From the NCBI GenBank assembly GCA_001599595.1, contig BCHH01000002.1, forward strand, positions 4,502,055-4,566,054: DNA of 64,000 nt, given 5' to 3'. The stretch is from Beverwykella pulmonaria (lineage: Eukaryota; Ascomycota; Dothideomycetes; Pleosporales; Melanommataceae). Shown one piece after another: positions 34,192-46,966 of the stretch; positions within the stretch are counted from its first letter, which is position 1, and each line of letters begins with the position of its first letter. Made by a program: the position numbers and the translations under genes. The notes below the pieces were generated by a model that had not been told where the DNA came from, did no database searches, and saw only the letters and a program-made list of their open reading frames with translations.

Positions 34192-34960
34192 ATGGCAGTC
34201 GGAGTACGTTCCTCCCTTTCCTCGGACCCCTTGGAAGCTCAGTGAAGCACGATTGCTGCGCGCGCCGAGCTGCTCCTCCTCCAATGGCATCCCCAATTAA
34301 GAACCATAAAACTAACGCATGTTTCCACCGCAGCGCAGCGCCGCTCTCAAGCTCGACTGGACCAAGCTCGCCACGCAGCTTGGCCTCAAAGGCAACACTG
34401 CCGCTGCCCTCCAATCGTTCAAGAAACGCAACGATGACGCGCGCCGCAAAGTGACTATCCTCTCCGAGCAGGCCCAGACTGTCGACTTCTCTTACTACCG
34501 CGCCAACCTCAAGAACACCTCCATCGTGGACGAAATAGAGAAGAACTTCGCTGCCTTCAAGCCTCAGACATACGATGTGGACAGGCAGATTAAGGCCATT
34601 GAGGCGTTCGAGGCTCAGGCTGTGAAGAGCGCCGAGGAGACGAAGAGCGTCGTTGACAAGGAGCTGGGAGATCTGGAAAAGACGCTGAAGAACATTGAGG
34701 AGGCGCGGCCGTTTGATGACCTCACGGTGGTACGTTCAAATAGCTGTGTTTGATGGATTATGGATGGATGCTAATATAAACACCGCAGGAGGAGGTCGCC
34801 GCTGCTCAACCAGACATCGACAAGCGTACCGAGCAGCTCGTATCAAAGGGTCGCTGGGCTGTTCCGGGCTACAAGGCAAGTCCATACTATACATTAAATC
34901 GGTTGAGATACTTGGCTAACTATTCCGTAGGAGAAATTTGGCGATCTGTCCGTTCTCTAG
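34192..34960 (+). CDS. atp7: Mitochondrial ATP synthase subunit d
   Basis: Peripheral-stalk subunit d of F1Fo-ATP synthase, acting at the mitochondrial inner membrane. Product 174 aa, matching the family. Exons are 34192-34203, 34334-34729, 34789-34875 and 34931-34960. Exon 1 encodes only MAVG. The joins read [37 protein letters not shown] and [14 protein letters not shown]. The last intron (34876-34930) starts with GC rather than GT (gcaagt), with branch GCTAAC and acceptor GTAG, a GC-AG intron. Without splicing it the conserved C-terminus is lost. Confidence 0.95.
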
Positions 34961-35734
34961 ATCTTTCTCTTGTCTTGTCAAAATTGCCCTAGCCTGGGTT
35001 GTACTACCTACGTATTGTGAATAGTTTCAAGGTCTCAGTGCAATCTTAGATGTTACCGTTCCCTTCTCAGCTTGTTCTGTGGTGCTTTTCCGAATCATGT
35101 TGAAGTGCCATATTTCGCATCAAATACATGCCTCAGTTCAAAGACATTGTAGTCGATAAGACATGATCTCCGCACCCTTTCAACTGTTTCACTTTGCACA
35201 CTCACTCTGGTATTACAGGTGTACAGCACAAGGGTTCATGTTTTTGGCCTTTACCAATATTGTAAGTGTGGAGAAAATGGCCGTCCAATCTTTTGGAACA
35301 CGGACGGGAAGTAATTCTGTACGTTCCAAAACTCGAAGCACCTATCAAGCCAACTCTCATCCCAAAAACCTAGCAACATATCTAAACAGTAGCTGTCGAG
35401 GGAGCCGGACCTAACCTCGTCATCAGACATAATAGAGCTGCAAGCACAAGCCCCTACGCAAGCCAGTGGAAATTCCACTCATCCACTAGCTTACAAACGA
35501 TTATACATGTCCTAAATGGCTTATTTTGAAACCGTTGCAATGCAGTCATTGAAGCAGGAGAGGGAGGATCCATTAATCTTTTCTTTTTCTTTATTATGAT
35601 TAGTCCCATGTTAGGGGAACGCAGCTATGTACCCCGTAATTTAACTCTTGTCCAAATTAAACCCCAAAACACATCTCATTTCATCTCATTATAAGCCATA
35701 TACATTTTGAGTAAAGATACCACCGAGCCAGTGC
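34961..35734. other. Convergent intergenic region
   Basis: 3' flanks of atp7 (+) and the PIR-like gene (-). A T-rich stretch lies at about 35575-35600. Nothing else recognised. Confidence 0.5.
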
Positions 35735-36885
35735 TTATAGCATAACGATGACACCACCGATCATTCCGGCAGCAAGTGCTCCAAGACCGTACGCAGCCGT
35801 GGGCGCGGCACCGGTGTATTGAGCAGGGACAGAGGTCGGGATAGTGTAGTTTCCGGTTGCAGTAGCAACGGGGGCCTGGGTTACTACTGGTGCTGAGGGG
35901 TAAGGGGGTGTGACGACCGTGGTCGCGGGTGGAGCTTGGGGCTGTCCGTCGGAGATCTGGCTGATGACTGGAGCAGATGGAGCGGCAGTGGGGGCTTGGG
36001 GCTGCCCGTCGGAAATCTGGGTGATGAGTGGAGCAGATGGAGCGACAGTGGGAGCTTGGGGTTGGCCGTCTGAGATTTGAGTGACGGGGGCAGATGAGGG
36101 TGCCTGGGGTTGGCCGTCTGAGATCTGGGTCACTGGGACGCCAGTTGGGACTTGAGGTTGGCCGTCTGAGATCTGGGTCACTGGGACGCCAGTTGGGACC
36201 TGAGGTTGACCGTCTGAGATTTGTGTCACTGGGGCGCCAGTTGGGACCTGGGGTTGACCGTCTGAAATTTGGGTGACTGAAGGTGCAGCAGTGGGAACTT
36301 GAGGCTGGCCATCGGAGATCTGGGAGATTGGAATCGCAGTGGTCGCCTGGGGCTGTCCATCACTGATTTGTGAGGCTAGAGGTGCGCCGCCAGCGTTTAT
36401 AGCGACGAGGTAGATGGGGGAACAATGTGCGGCCCAGTATCTGTCATACAGGTTGTAAAAGTCTCCAGACCAACACTCGTAGAAGATGGCCGAACCGCCG
36501 AGTGCGAGGGAGTTGTTCGAGCAGAGGGAGTATCCGCCTGTAGAGATTGCATTCTCTTGTGGTGGAGCATCAAATTGCCACCTGGGTTCATATATTAGCG
36601 TTGGCTGGATGTGGGAAAACAGGGGCACGCATGCTGGTAGTTGCTGGCAATATAGCCGGTTCGACCTGCCTGGTCCTTCAAGACTCCATCATGAAGCGTC
36701 AATGTGAGGACGCCGGCTAGCTGGCGTTTTTCAACGTCTCGCTTTGCCGTGGTTGTCGCGTTAACAACGGTGATTTGGAACGAGCCGTCATGCGAGGTGG
36801 AGCAACCCTCAGGTGTGGATTCTTGCGGCATTGGGCTCGCCATAGCGGCTGCCGCAAGGGTGAGAGCAACGAAGGTGGTCTTCAT
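35735..36885 (-). CDS. PIR-like cell wall protein with GPI-type tail
   Basis: Secreted wall protein of 367 aa. Exons are 36629-36885 and 35735-36581, with intron 36582-36628 (donor GTGCCC, branch GCTAAT, acceptor CCAG). The signal peptide is MKTTFVALTLAAAAMASP. A Kex2-type KR site lies before QLAGVLTLTLHDGVL. The Cys-bearing PIR domain contains GRTGYIASNYQ, LALGGSAIFYECWSGDFYNL and HCSPIYL. Nine QISDGQPQ repeats follow, separated by Pro/Thr/Val spacers; in yeast PIR proteins the equivalent Gln makes an alkali-labile ester to beta-1,3-glucan. The C-terminus GLGALAAGMIGGVIVML looks like a GPI-attachment signal. Domain order (PIR domain first, repeats after) is reversed relative to classical yeast PIR proteins. 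The donor is weak, but the join gives a family-like sequence. Confidence 0.85.
35927..36373 (-). repeat. Nine coding QISDGQPQ repeats
   Basis: Tandem coding repeats of about 39-60 nt inside the PIR-like gene. The core is invariant at the protein level (QISDGQPQ), while spacers vary (VPTGVPVT, APTAAPSAP). Three central copies are nearly identical at DNA level, suggesting recent unit duplication. Confidence 0.9.
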
Positions 36886-38657
36886 GATGATGAAGTATTT
36901 CTACTAAGGATATCAAGAAGACAAATGTGTGTGTAAGTTGGGTTTAACGACAGAGTAGACTGATGAACGAGGTATCAGTCTAGACAAAGGATGATGTGAA
37001 TCTTTCGAGAGTGAATGAGTAGCAGTGAGAGTGTATGGGAGGAAATGGGTAGCATGGAAACCTAAATAGAAGAATGGCAACCGAGCTAGACGTGCAGCAC
37101 ACATGGCTGGCCGGATGACCCCACCGCTAATTCCACCTACTGTAGGCAAGAAGGCAAGTACAGTGACGATCTAGTGCAGCAAGAAGTTGGAGGATGATGA
37201 AGGAACGGGTGATGTCGTGGTTGGGTAGCCCAGAATCGATCGGCCCTTTGCTCACCACACCAACCAGTCCCTCCTTCCCATCATCGCATTGCAGTGTTAA
37301 CAAACGCCGGTTTCCCCTCATGATTGATTGCTCTCTCTCTTAGCCTTCTCTGCAGCCTCGAGCTATTATCGATTAGCAGGGTGCCTAAGTGACACTTTCC
37401 CGTGCCGCTTTCTCTAGATCACAAGATAACTAGATTGCTGGGTTTTCTTGGAAAGGATGAAGACACCCCGCAGCGTTGGTGCCACAAAGGACCCTTTGAC
37501 AGTTGTTAGCCAGAAAGTATCCAGCATTAATGTCTCATGAAGCGGTATACTTTGCCGATTGAGGCGGCATTTGCAGACGGGGATGAAAGGGAGCGTAAGG
37601 AGTGGTGCTGTGGTGTGTTGTTGCCCTAGTGGGGCGAACTAGATCTGCACGTCAATACAGTGAACGTAGTGAACGTATTATGTACAAATGGGCTGGGAAA
37701 CGGTTAGACGCGGACGGGATCACTGCTCTATTGGTGCAGAAGGTGACTTGACGTTGAGACTTGCAGCTTGAGTCGCGTAGTCTAACATAACCGCTGCGGC
37801 GCTAGGCTGGGGACGAATTGTGGGGAGATGTGGCTGCACTGGCGAGCCACCCCTCTTTTTCCACGGCACAGGCATTGGATGCTCAACAGATTGAGTGGGT
37901 AATACTCGAAACAGACGGTGGGATTCTTTGCCGTAGCAGACGTCACTTGAGATGTCGGCCTCTGCGAAGAATGTCAGTTTGGAGAATGCATTGGTTCAAG
38001 ATGACGTCGTTGGGAGCTCCTTGATGTTTCAAATATTTTCCGTTGCCCATCGCAATAAGAGTCTGCGATTTTTCTGTTTTACTTCTACTTCCAATGATAT
38101 TTCGACTTCTGAATCCTTGATTGTGTGATGTTCACTTGTCCAAGCGTTGTTGTTCAGATATCGGGTCCGTTCCGATCACCCTGCCCACCTCACGATGTGA
38201 CTTGCCACATTGGGAAGTGGGATGTCAATCGCAGCATGCTCACATGACCAACAAGCAGGGCTTAAGTCGAAGGATTCGCTGTTCTTCTTCGAGCGGAATG
38301 TTGGTGGGTTGTGTTGGAAAGCGAGCAGTGTTGCTTTGCAGTTACATCGTACACAGATTAGGGAGTCAACGCTGATATCGGAATATTCATGGTAGCATTT
38401 TCTCTTTCCATATTGGACGAGGGAACATCCTTCAACTATATCAGAGTCCTCTTATGAATGTTGTCTAATGAACCTTTCAAACTAGACAGCTTCGCAGCAA
38501 TTATATCTCTGTTCTAAACACTGACTCTTCACACATTCTCACTCGTGTTAAAAGATGTAGTAAAATCCATTGGTCATGCCAGCGTTGACTCTGCATACTG
38601 ATATCCCTCCAATCCTCTTCCTCGGGTATCTCTCTTATTCGACCTCCTTTTTCCCGT
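36886..38657. other. Intergenic region
   Basis: Promoter of the PIR-like gene and 3' flank of the 87-aa gene. No coherent gene found in about 1.8 kb. Confidence 0.5.
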
Positions 38658-38921
38658 CTATTTCCCCTCACCGGCCCTTTTCACACCGCCAGCAATTTTA
38701 TTCGCACCATCTTCCACACTCGTAGTCGCATCCGCGATTCCTCTGGCCACCGGCCTTCCGGCACTTCCTGTCGCGCCTTCAAGAGTCTCTCCAACCCCCC
38801 TTCCTAGTGCTCCTACCACTCCACCAACAGTGTTCGTTACTCCGCCAACGGTGTTTCCAATAGTAGACGTAACGAATTTGACGCCGGAAGTGACGCCGGA
38901 TTCTTGTTGTCCGATCGGCAT
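38658..38921 (-). CDS. Small Gly/Val/Thr-rich protein
   Basis: Intronless frame of 87 aa starting at the ATG at 38921. It is low-complexity and amphipathic with repeated segments: VKFVTSTIGNTVGGVTNTVG, VVGALGRGVGETLEGATG and ANKIAGGVKRAGEGK. Similar small stress- or conidium-associated proteins of unknown function occur in filamentous ascomycetes, and the repeated 11-residue-like pattern recalls LEA-type disordered proteins. Function is not established. Confidence 0.6.
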   Translation of the reverse strand: MPIGQQESGVTSGVKFVTSTIGNTVGGVTNTVGGVVGALGRGVGETLEGATGSAGRPVARGIADATTSVEDGANKIAGGVKRAGEGK

Positions 38922-41292
38922 GGTAGCTGAGTGTGAGGTGGGCTGATTGCTTAGGTGATGTAGGTTTGGTAATGGTAGTTAGAGATAGGTTGACTGGATG
39001 TTTGGTTGCGTCTTGAGCTTGACCGGCTGAATTTTGGGTTGGGTTGGATCGGGTGGACTGACCGAGGTTGGGATGGGTAGTGAATTTAAGCTTGCGTGAA
39101 TGAGATGACGTCATACTCGTCACCAAGTCTCGTTGGCAAGGTTACAGGCTTGACTTACAAACTAAACTTGGACAACACAATGGCACGTTTCCGGTCCCTT
39201 AAATGACCACGGAAGGTATCAAAGCAGGTATGCGTGGTTTTCGGTATGTCGACTTCGAGGGTTAGTGGTACGTTGCCAAAAACACAATATGGGCTAAACC
39301 GAAGTTCCACTGACAAAGGACGTCCCCATTGATATTCTATTCATCGAGAGCGAGAAGTTGATGAGTTGCCAAAGACGAGCAGACCACGACCCATATAACG
39401 AAAATGAGCCGAACTGCAAGAGAGCCACTTCCAGAGTGACGGCATGGACGCAAAATCCGGCCCAGCCTATGCCGCGTGGTGCAATGTAAACATGCACATT
39501 CTCTGAGCGAGCTTCTGTTAGAAGTAGCTCATGGTGATGTCTTTGGTTGCCTTCACTGTCACAATTTTACTAATCGGTAGCGTGATGAACAGCGTCACCG
39601 GCTTGGTCAAGATTCACTTTCCCGCTGCCTTCACTTGCTCATCCAAGCTGTGGTGACAGAATTTTAGAATAAGAACGCGGGCGATAATGGTAATTAAAAG
39701 TTTACTAGCAGCGGTGATTCCGTACCTGCCTCTTGGAAGACTGGTAATGAGGAACGTGTTGAGCAGGCTGCGGAAATCACTTCAAAATTCTGGTTTGGAA
39801 AAGGGCGAGACCGCGTGTCACTTCCAAGATCTCAAGCTAAGAAGAGCATGTAGTGAGGTTCTGATATAACAGCCAATGCCTGGACTAGGTGCTCAAGTCC
39901 GTTGCCATGATTCCATTAGTGATGTTTAGAGCATGAAGCTAAGAGCGGGGTCTGCAATAATGTTATCCGCAAACATGTAGCCCGCGATTACGGGGAAAAT
40001 ATTCGATTAGTGAGAACTCAAGGTATTCTATGGCTTTGCAAATCGCATCTGCTCCAAGGAGTGTGCCGATATGCGTCGATCCTGAAGGAGCCCAATCTTT
40101 GATTTATCCTAGTAGAGCCACGATGACCTCAGCCAAGAGTTTGAGATTGTCAGGAGGAGGCTGATGAGAGCACTGGTACAGTTAGTTGGAATTGTGGAAG
40201 CCGTGACTGTATAGATATACCTTGGATTCATTGTGCGCATATTTGCTCGTGGGGAGTTGTGGGTTAAGCTAAGGAGAGCTGGAAGACTGTCGAAGGCTGT
40301 CAGTCGGGTAGGATCTCAGAAGCAGATGATGGATTTATGATCTGGTACGACAAATGCTCTGATAGGGTCATATATATCATTAAGAAGGCGAAAGACAAGC
40401 ATCCACCATCACATACTGTTGTCAATGAATTGTCGAAGAAAAAAAAACCCCGCCAGTACACAAGCAAAGGCTCATTTACCTTTCATTTTGTCATGCTTAA
40501 ATCTGGCTCATGAAGAGACGCCTTGTTTACCTGAACGCTTCTCGATACATTCAATGAAGTCTAAACAGCGGAGTAGAAGCATTGTTACGGTGTCACTTCT
40601 AATCAGAACAGAATTTTGCGAGCCCCCATTGACATCGGAGAAATATAAAATATATACAAATCACAGCTTGGTGTAGGCGTGACTCTCGGGGGATCTTGCT
40701 AAACGAAGGAGGAACAAGGATGAAGGAAGCGGAGTATAGAAGCAGCGTGAGATGGAGTATTAGCACTGTAACTTGAAGGGATTATGATAGGTTGATATTT
40801 AGAAGACCCGTGCATATTCAAAAATATAATCGAGTTTATAAGTAGGCAATACCCATACGGACAAACCCACCAAGAGGTGAGACGACCCTGATGCAAATAG
40901 CTAGATGATATTGACTTCATTGCTGTATGTTGAGGTGGATGGTAAGCTGTGAGCCTGTTTGACAAATCGAAGAGTCGGATGAGCCGAGCAATGTGCAGCT
41001 TACAGTTGAATCGTCCATAGACAAAAGATGGAGATTCCAGGTATACAAGGCTGGAAGCAACGTACATAGTACTAGAGGGAACGGAGCTGTTTGCGGTGAG
41101 GCCAAAGCCGCTAATCCCTTTACAGATAGTGGCTGGATTTATGTTCGCCCGAGGTCCGCCGCATCATCGCTCTCACCATTAACGCCTGTTTCCGTCTCGA
41201 CTCACGGCCCCAAATGCCTGCCAGTGGCCATGTCGCTTGACAGAGCAGCAGCTGGCCGACCTCGCCCATGACCTTCAAACCACGCCCCTACC
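38922..41292. other. Gene-poor intergenic region before rgp1
   Basis: About 2.4 kb, divergent between the 87-aa gene (-) and rgp1 (+). Scattered frames of 60-120 codons lack motifs or splice coherence. No RNA gene or long repeat was seen. Confidence 0.45.
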
Positions 41293-43867
41293 ATGACCTC
41301 GAACATCCGAGTATTCGTACAATGGAAGGATTCCACCGTGTTCGCTGGCGAAGACATCGAATGCACAATAACCTTCAAGAACATCGCACCCCCAAGCGGA
41401 CGCGACCGATCCCCACTGCGAACGAAGCAAAATGGGTTCGCTGGAGCTGACCGACAGCGCAAGCTCCCGCCCGTCCATTCTTCAAGCAAACCCTCCATAT
41501 CCAGAAACTCTTCAACCGGGTCTCAAATGCCACCTCCCCATCTTCGCACACACCGGCCCGCATTGTCTTTGAATACGCCATCAACTTTGGGAGATAGGCG
41601 CTCACCCATTCTGTCCAGTGGGAGTTTCAATAATGGAGGGACAGCACCTGCTAAGTCGCATGGGAGGTCATTGTCGATAATGTCGATAGGGACAGATGCG
41701 GCCACTGAGGTCAGCCTTGATCGGGGCGCCTCATCCAAGCGACCGATGAGACGGCATGGCAGGTCGGCCAGTCTACAGGTCACGCCCGGGCGCCCCAATC
41801 CCTTTTCAGGTACTGATCAATGTCCATGATGTTTGCCCTAGCTGACCAATTTGAAGCGCTATCACCAGTCCATCGTTCCGCGACCCATTCGCCCCTGATA
41901 GGCGGGGCCTCGTTCCCGCCGACAATACACGAACCGTCGAACGAATTCCCCCTTCCAATGCGACAGGGCCGGAGAACGCCAGGTGTCTCTACAGCTCCGA
42001 ACACCCCCGCGTTTCCGCGCAAAGCGTCCGGTTCCTTCTCGCAAAGCTTCAAATTTCCTGCAGCTCCACCGTCGAACACCCCCCCAAATGAGCAACCTAG
42101 TAACATCGATATTACAAGCAGCCCGCGGTCACGGACGCCACAGCTCCGTGGAAGTTCACCTAGGCCGCCAGAGGAGCCCCCACCGAACACGAACGCCACC
42201 GCCGAAACTCTGTCTCCCGTAGCTCGTATACTATCTGGGTCAAGTTTGACCGGAACCCCGAGGAGTAGTGGCGAGTTTTACTCGATAAGCAACAACTCAA
42301 ACGAAACTTTAGTATCCGAATACGTTTCACAACCGACCGCACGACTACTTCCAAGGGCAATTCACCAACGGTACAGCTCTCAATTAGCTCCACCGCACCA
42401 ACAGAAAGCTCCTGAGTCGCTTATGATGGGATATGCGCAGATTATGGGGTCGTTTACCTTAGATGGTTCCTTGATCAATCAGGCGCCATTTGAAGAAGTA
42501 AAAAGAAAGGGTGTCGTCGGCGGCCAGGGCGGCGGCGGCGTCGTGGGTGTTGAAAGAACGAAACGAGACAGTGGCCTCTTTGGAGCATTAGGGTGGGGCA
42601 ATATCGGCGAATCAATAGGCGGCCTATTGGGCTCATCTGAACCATCCAGCATCCGGGAGATGCGAGGCATTGCCAGCTCCAAAACAGTCCCGCTCATAAC
42701 CACGCCACAGTCAATTTTATTTGTTGATCTTCGATTAGCCCCAGGAGAGAGCCGAAGTTACACATATAGCTTCACGCTGCCACGAGGATTACCGCCGACG
42801 CATAAAGGAAAGTCTATGAAGGTTGAATATCACCTGACAATTGGCACACAGCGTCCGGGCTCGTCTAAAGACCGGCAAGTGAAACATGTAGATGTTCCTT
42901 TCCGTGTCTTTGGTAGCGTAACCAGTATGTCTGAATTACAAGAGACGTTATACATTCGCTAACACAAAATCAAGGTCGAGGTGAGATACTTGGACATGAC
43001 TTGATGTCCCCTTACATCATCCTTCGCGACCAAGCCAGAACCTCAACCGTAGATCTCGGAGCTAGCACTTCCCCTAGTAAGAAGCCGTCGGCCGGGACCA
43101 CGCCAGACAGCGCTGCTTTCGACGACTTTCTCGAGTACGTAGACAATCTTCTCGACAAACCTCGTCTAAATTCCAGTATGGGTCTCCTCTCCCCAACTGA
43201 AACAATACCTGGGCGCTCTTCAGTAGGTGGTGAAGAGCCTCACAATATGAAGGAAGCCATCGACCTTGCCATTCTCCGTAGCAATTTGACTGGTGCAGCC
43301 AACCAAAGCGCGAACCGCTTCGAGATCGCTCGTAGCGGCAGACGAGTAGCGGTTATCATGCTTGCCCGCCCCGCTTATAGACTCGGGGAAACAATGTCCG
43401 CTGTGATCGATTTTACAAACGCCGATATACCCTGTTATTCTGTTCATGTCTCACTTGAAACCTCGGAGAAAGTAGACCCCGCGATAGCACTTCGATCTAA
43501 TGCCTCTATCTACCGTGTCACTCGGAAAGTGCACACTTCGTTTTCGGACAACGCTTTGTTTGCGCGACGCCTGTCCTTTGCGCCTACGATTCCTCCAAAT
43601 AGCACCCCAGAGTTCATCACCAGCGGTGTTAGTTTGGAGTGGAAACTGCGAATAGAGTTCATCACTCCGAGACTCATACACGAAGACGGTGAGGAGGCCT
43701 TTTGGGATGACCTGTTAGAGGAGATTTCTAGTGACGATAGAGCCGTCATACTAGCAGCAGCCGAACGTCTACCGGCTGAAAGCTTTGAGGTACAGGTTCC
43801 AGTGAGAGTATATGGAGCAGTGAGTGGAGGAACAGAGATTCTTGACGAGGAAGGACTCGCCGTGTAA
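41293..43867 (+). CDS. rgp1: Rgp1-like subunit of the Ric1-Rgp1 exchange factor
   Basis: Rgp1 is the arrestin-fold partner of Ric1; together they activate Ypt6/Rab6 at the Golgi for endosome-to-Golgi transport. Exons 41293-41809, 41857-42924 and 42975-43867 give 825 aa. Introns are 41810-41856 (an alternative in-frame acceptor at 41868 would remove four residues) and 42925-42974 (GTATGT, GCTAAC, AAG). The N-terminal strand set reads NIRVFVQWKDSTVFAGEDI and ECTITFKNIAPP. A long Ser/Pro-rich disordered region follows. The Rgp1 C-terminal part includes LFVDLRLAPGESRSYTYSF, RGEILGHDLMSPYIILRDQ and VAVIMLARPAYRLGETMSAV, and ends FEVQVPVRVYGAV. The three joins restore continuous family-like sequence. 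Confidence 0.87.
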
Positions 43868-46800
43868 ACTAAGTGGAGATGGCTGGCCTGCATTTGAATA
43901 CGATTTGGGAAGAGCTTGAGACTTGAGTTGGACTTTGTAGAATACCAGAAACGGGATCAAGATTCCTTGTTAATGTCAGAACTTGTGGAGGACAATAATG
44001 TTCTCTGCTTGCTCATTCAAGTGTCGATATTGCTCGTTATCGTCACGCTGTCAAGTCGAACCGAAGATTGACGACTTAACGAGTGTCACTTACGGTACTA
44101 GGAAAAGTGCTTGTTTAGGTATGCACAATGAAAAATGTATGAATATGATACTTCACTGGACTCACTTTCTTTGTTGTTCTCCTCACTTTCAGACCTCGAA
44201 TAATAAAGACTTGGTGTATGAAGGAGTCAGCATTTAGTAAGTAATATCCAGAGATTGTTTGGGTAAACAGCAAACCAACCCTAGGAAGATATGGTGGGAC
44301 TTTGTATTGCTGGTTTGATCCTTTTAATCTTTTGAGATAATTGACCATTGCTATTCCTCACCAGATGGCAGATACTTCCTCCTCTGGACGCCTCCCTATT
44401 TCTTCGGACCCTATCCTTTCAACCATCCCACAAGATAGTTTCCCTCACTGACACTAGGGTCCTCATCGACACCAAGGTCAAACCGGAGATTATCGACGTG
44501 CAAGCCAAGCTCGTCGATGCGAGCGCCAAGCTCTCGACCCCGAGCTGGGAAATCGACTGTGTGAGGGCTACCCAGGAAGCCGATACTAGGAACCTCAAAT
44601 TTGTATGCGATGTTCGCAGGACATTATTGTTGAGAGTGGCGAGGGAGGGAAGAAGGGTGTTAATGTGAGGATGTGGAACGAGGGTAGGTTAGATGAGTTG
44701 GATGAGTTGGAGGAGGAGTTTGGAGGAGGAGTTTGGAGACGGTAATATTAATAATAGGAAGGCGATAGGGGGGAATGGCGCGCTATGTACAGGTCATTGC
44801 ATGACGATGTGTATGGGTTGTGGTGTGGATCGTTCAGAAGAGTTTGCAGAAAGGATATCTGAGAGGGCATGAATTCGGGCGCTAGATGGGTCGACATGTT
44901 ATTCTTGGGCTTGCAGATGGGAACGGATGGAGACTGCCGCACTTCTTTATGATAGCTAACATGGGAACTGCATCCTCTTTGGCGCGCGAGACTCAAAAAG
45001 ACGCCCCTTCTCTCCGGACTCTCGACATGACTTTACCAACAATATACATCCAAACAGCAAATACTGGTTTAACGATACTTGACCAAACGAACATTTGGCT
45101 TTCTCCATACCGACATTTCCACTTATAACCAACATATCACTGATTCCAGTCTTCATCCAGGTGTCCCCTCGCCAGGTACTCAATGACTAGATATTATACC
45201 TATGAACTTTATGACGCTCCCGATACGAAGATAGTTTGGAACAGAAGTTATAATATAGAATTTTACAGAGTATACATGTGTAAAGATGGCAATCGAAGAA
45301 GCCAGAAGCTGGCGAATCGTTGATTTTAAGTGGATAAAATCACTTCGACTTCGAGTAAGACAGTGGTTTGAAAATCAAGACCGTATGGAGCATTTCCTCG
45401 GCTTTTTCGTCTCCGGTAATATGCTATGGTGTCATTCATTTGAACGTATGGAGCGCACCATTTCCGACTTTTGTGCCAAATAGTGTTTTAGAAACTCTCG
45501 AGCATTGGTCTTGCTATCACTAGCCTACTTGTGTATCTCGGGCTTCGCAACACTTGAAGTATTACCTTAAGATCGCTTTGCGCGAGTTGCACAACTTGCC
45601 GCCATTAGTCGGGGGTTTCCTTGTGGAGTTGCCCACGTGGTCGAATTATTTCCCTCATATAGGCTGAGCTGGGTCGAACATCGTGACGCACTTTGTCCAT
45701 CTAATCTTGTTCCTTTTACCCCATTTAAAATTTAGACGCCTCATTTTCATTAAAGCCCCATGTGCGTGGGCGTTTGAATGTGTATAATCTGACGATATAC
45801 ATGAGTCTATTCTACAACTACTTCTTCCTGCTTGATCTTGGGAGTATTGAAAAACCAATATTGGTTCGAGTTGGAAGTGAAGCCATATTTGGGAAAGAAA
45901 AAGCCAAGACCCACAACCCAAACTTCAATATTGCCTGCTGCCTAACCCGCCACAACTCGTCACACTTCACCTCGGATATCGCCACATCGTATCCCCTATC
46001 AACACCCGTACATCCCAAGTGCGGCTCAATCTCCGCCCTCCAAAATAAAATATGGTAGTTCGCATCAGCCCGAGGTCTTTCTCGCGCTTGCCCTTGCCTC
46101 ATGACGAGGCCGCTAGCCCGTATTAGGCGCGCTGCCTCAAGGCAGACACACTCAGCTTCGCGGCATTTTCGCGACGCGACGAGGTTGGTGTGATTGATTG
46201 TTTGGTGATGGCGAATCGGAGGGGTGGGATGGGCCGGGAGGGAGATTGCTTTGGGAGGTCGGTGTATACATATAGAGGGCTGAAAGCCGTCATCAAGAAC
46301 GCCGCAAGAGTCCAGCTTTTCACTTTCTGATTCACGAAGCTAAGCTGAGTGAGATTCGACAAAGTGGTATATCTATTTCAGTTTTCAGAATCCATCGAGC
46401 TGTGTCGCTGGTGTTCAACTTTGGTATCCAAACCCATCCCATCCCCCATCCCACGCTTGCTTCCGAATTGCATCCAGAAATATAGCCCCAGAGTGCAATT
46501 CAGCAACATATCCAATCTTCCCCTCCCCCCCAAAAATAAACAAATAGATAAAAAGCTCGAATAAACCAGAAAGCTATCGATCTTTTTATGCCCAAAAACT
46601 CCAGGGACGATGCCGTTATGTCCTCGTCCAGCCAACTTAGTGGAGCACTTCCAAACGGAGCAGCCAAAACAAAACCATATACTATCCGCCAAGTATTACC
46701 CGCAATGAAGCAGAAATATGCACATATACAGCACTACAGAAAGAAAGAAAGAGTAGAAGGTGGTGTCGAATGTGGGTGTGATGCAGGAAGCCAGCCGGCA

Positions 46801-46966
46801 TGCAAAGAAAAGGGTTGTGATTGCGGGTGGGGATATCCGTGTTTAGCTCACCGGTCAGGGCGGGAGAATGCAGAACGGTAGCACCGTTGCATACATGGGC
46901 TCGGGTGGCTTCATTTTTGTTTCAGTCAGGCCCTGCCGGCCCTTGTGGGGCTTGCCGCGGAGAGTA
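43868..46966. other. Three-kilobase region without a supported gene
   Basis: Short frames at 44348-44668 (+), 45286-45483 (+) and 46588-46881 (+) look vaguely coding but have no recognisable domain or splice partners. The first (DVQAKLVDASAKLS segment) could be a remnant of a coiled-coil protein. Repeats of ggatgagtt / ggaggagtt lie near 44690-44740. No RNA gene was recognised. Confidence 0.4.

Noticed and set aside
41810..41841. 32-bp intron in rgp1
   Set aside because: Too short for fungal splicing, and the acceptor at 41856 (or 41868) keeps the frame with a proper branch site.
44348..44668. Coding-looking frame with DVQAKLVDASAKLS segment
   Set aside because: Too short, no recognised family, no supporting introns; left only as a note in the intergenic entry.
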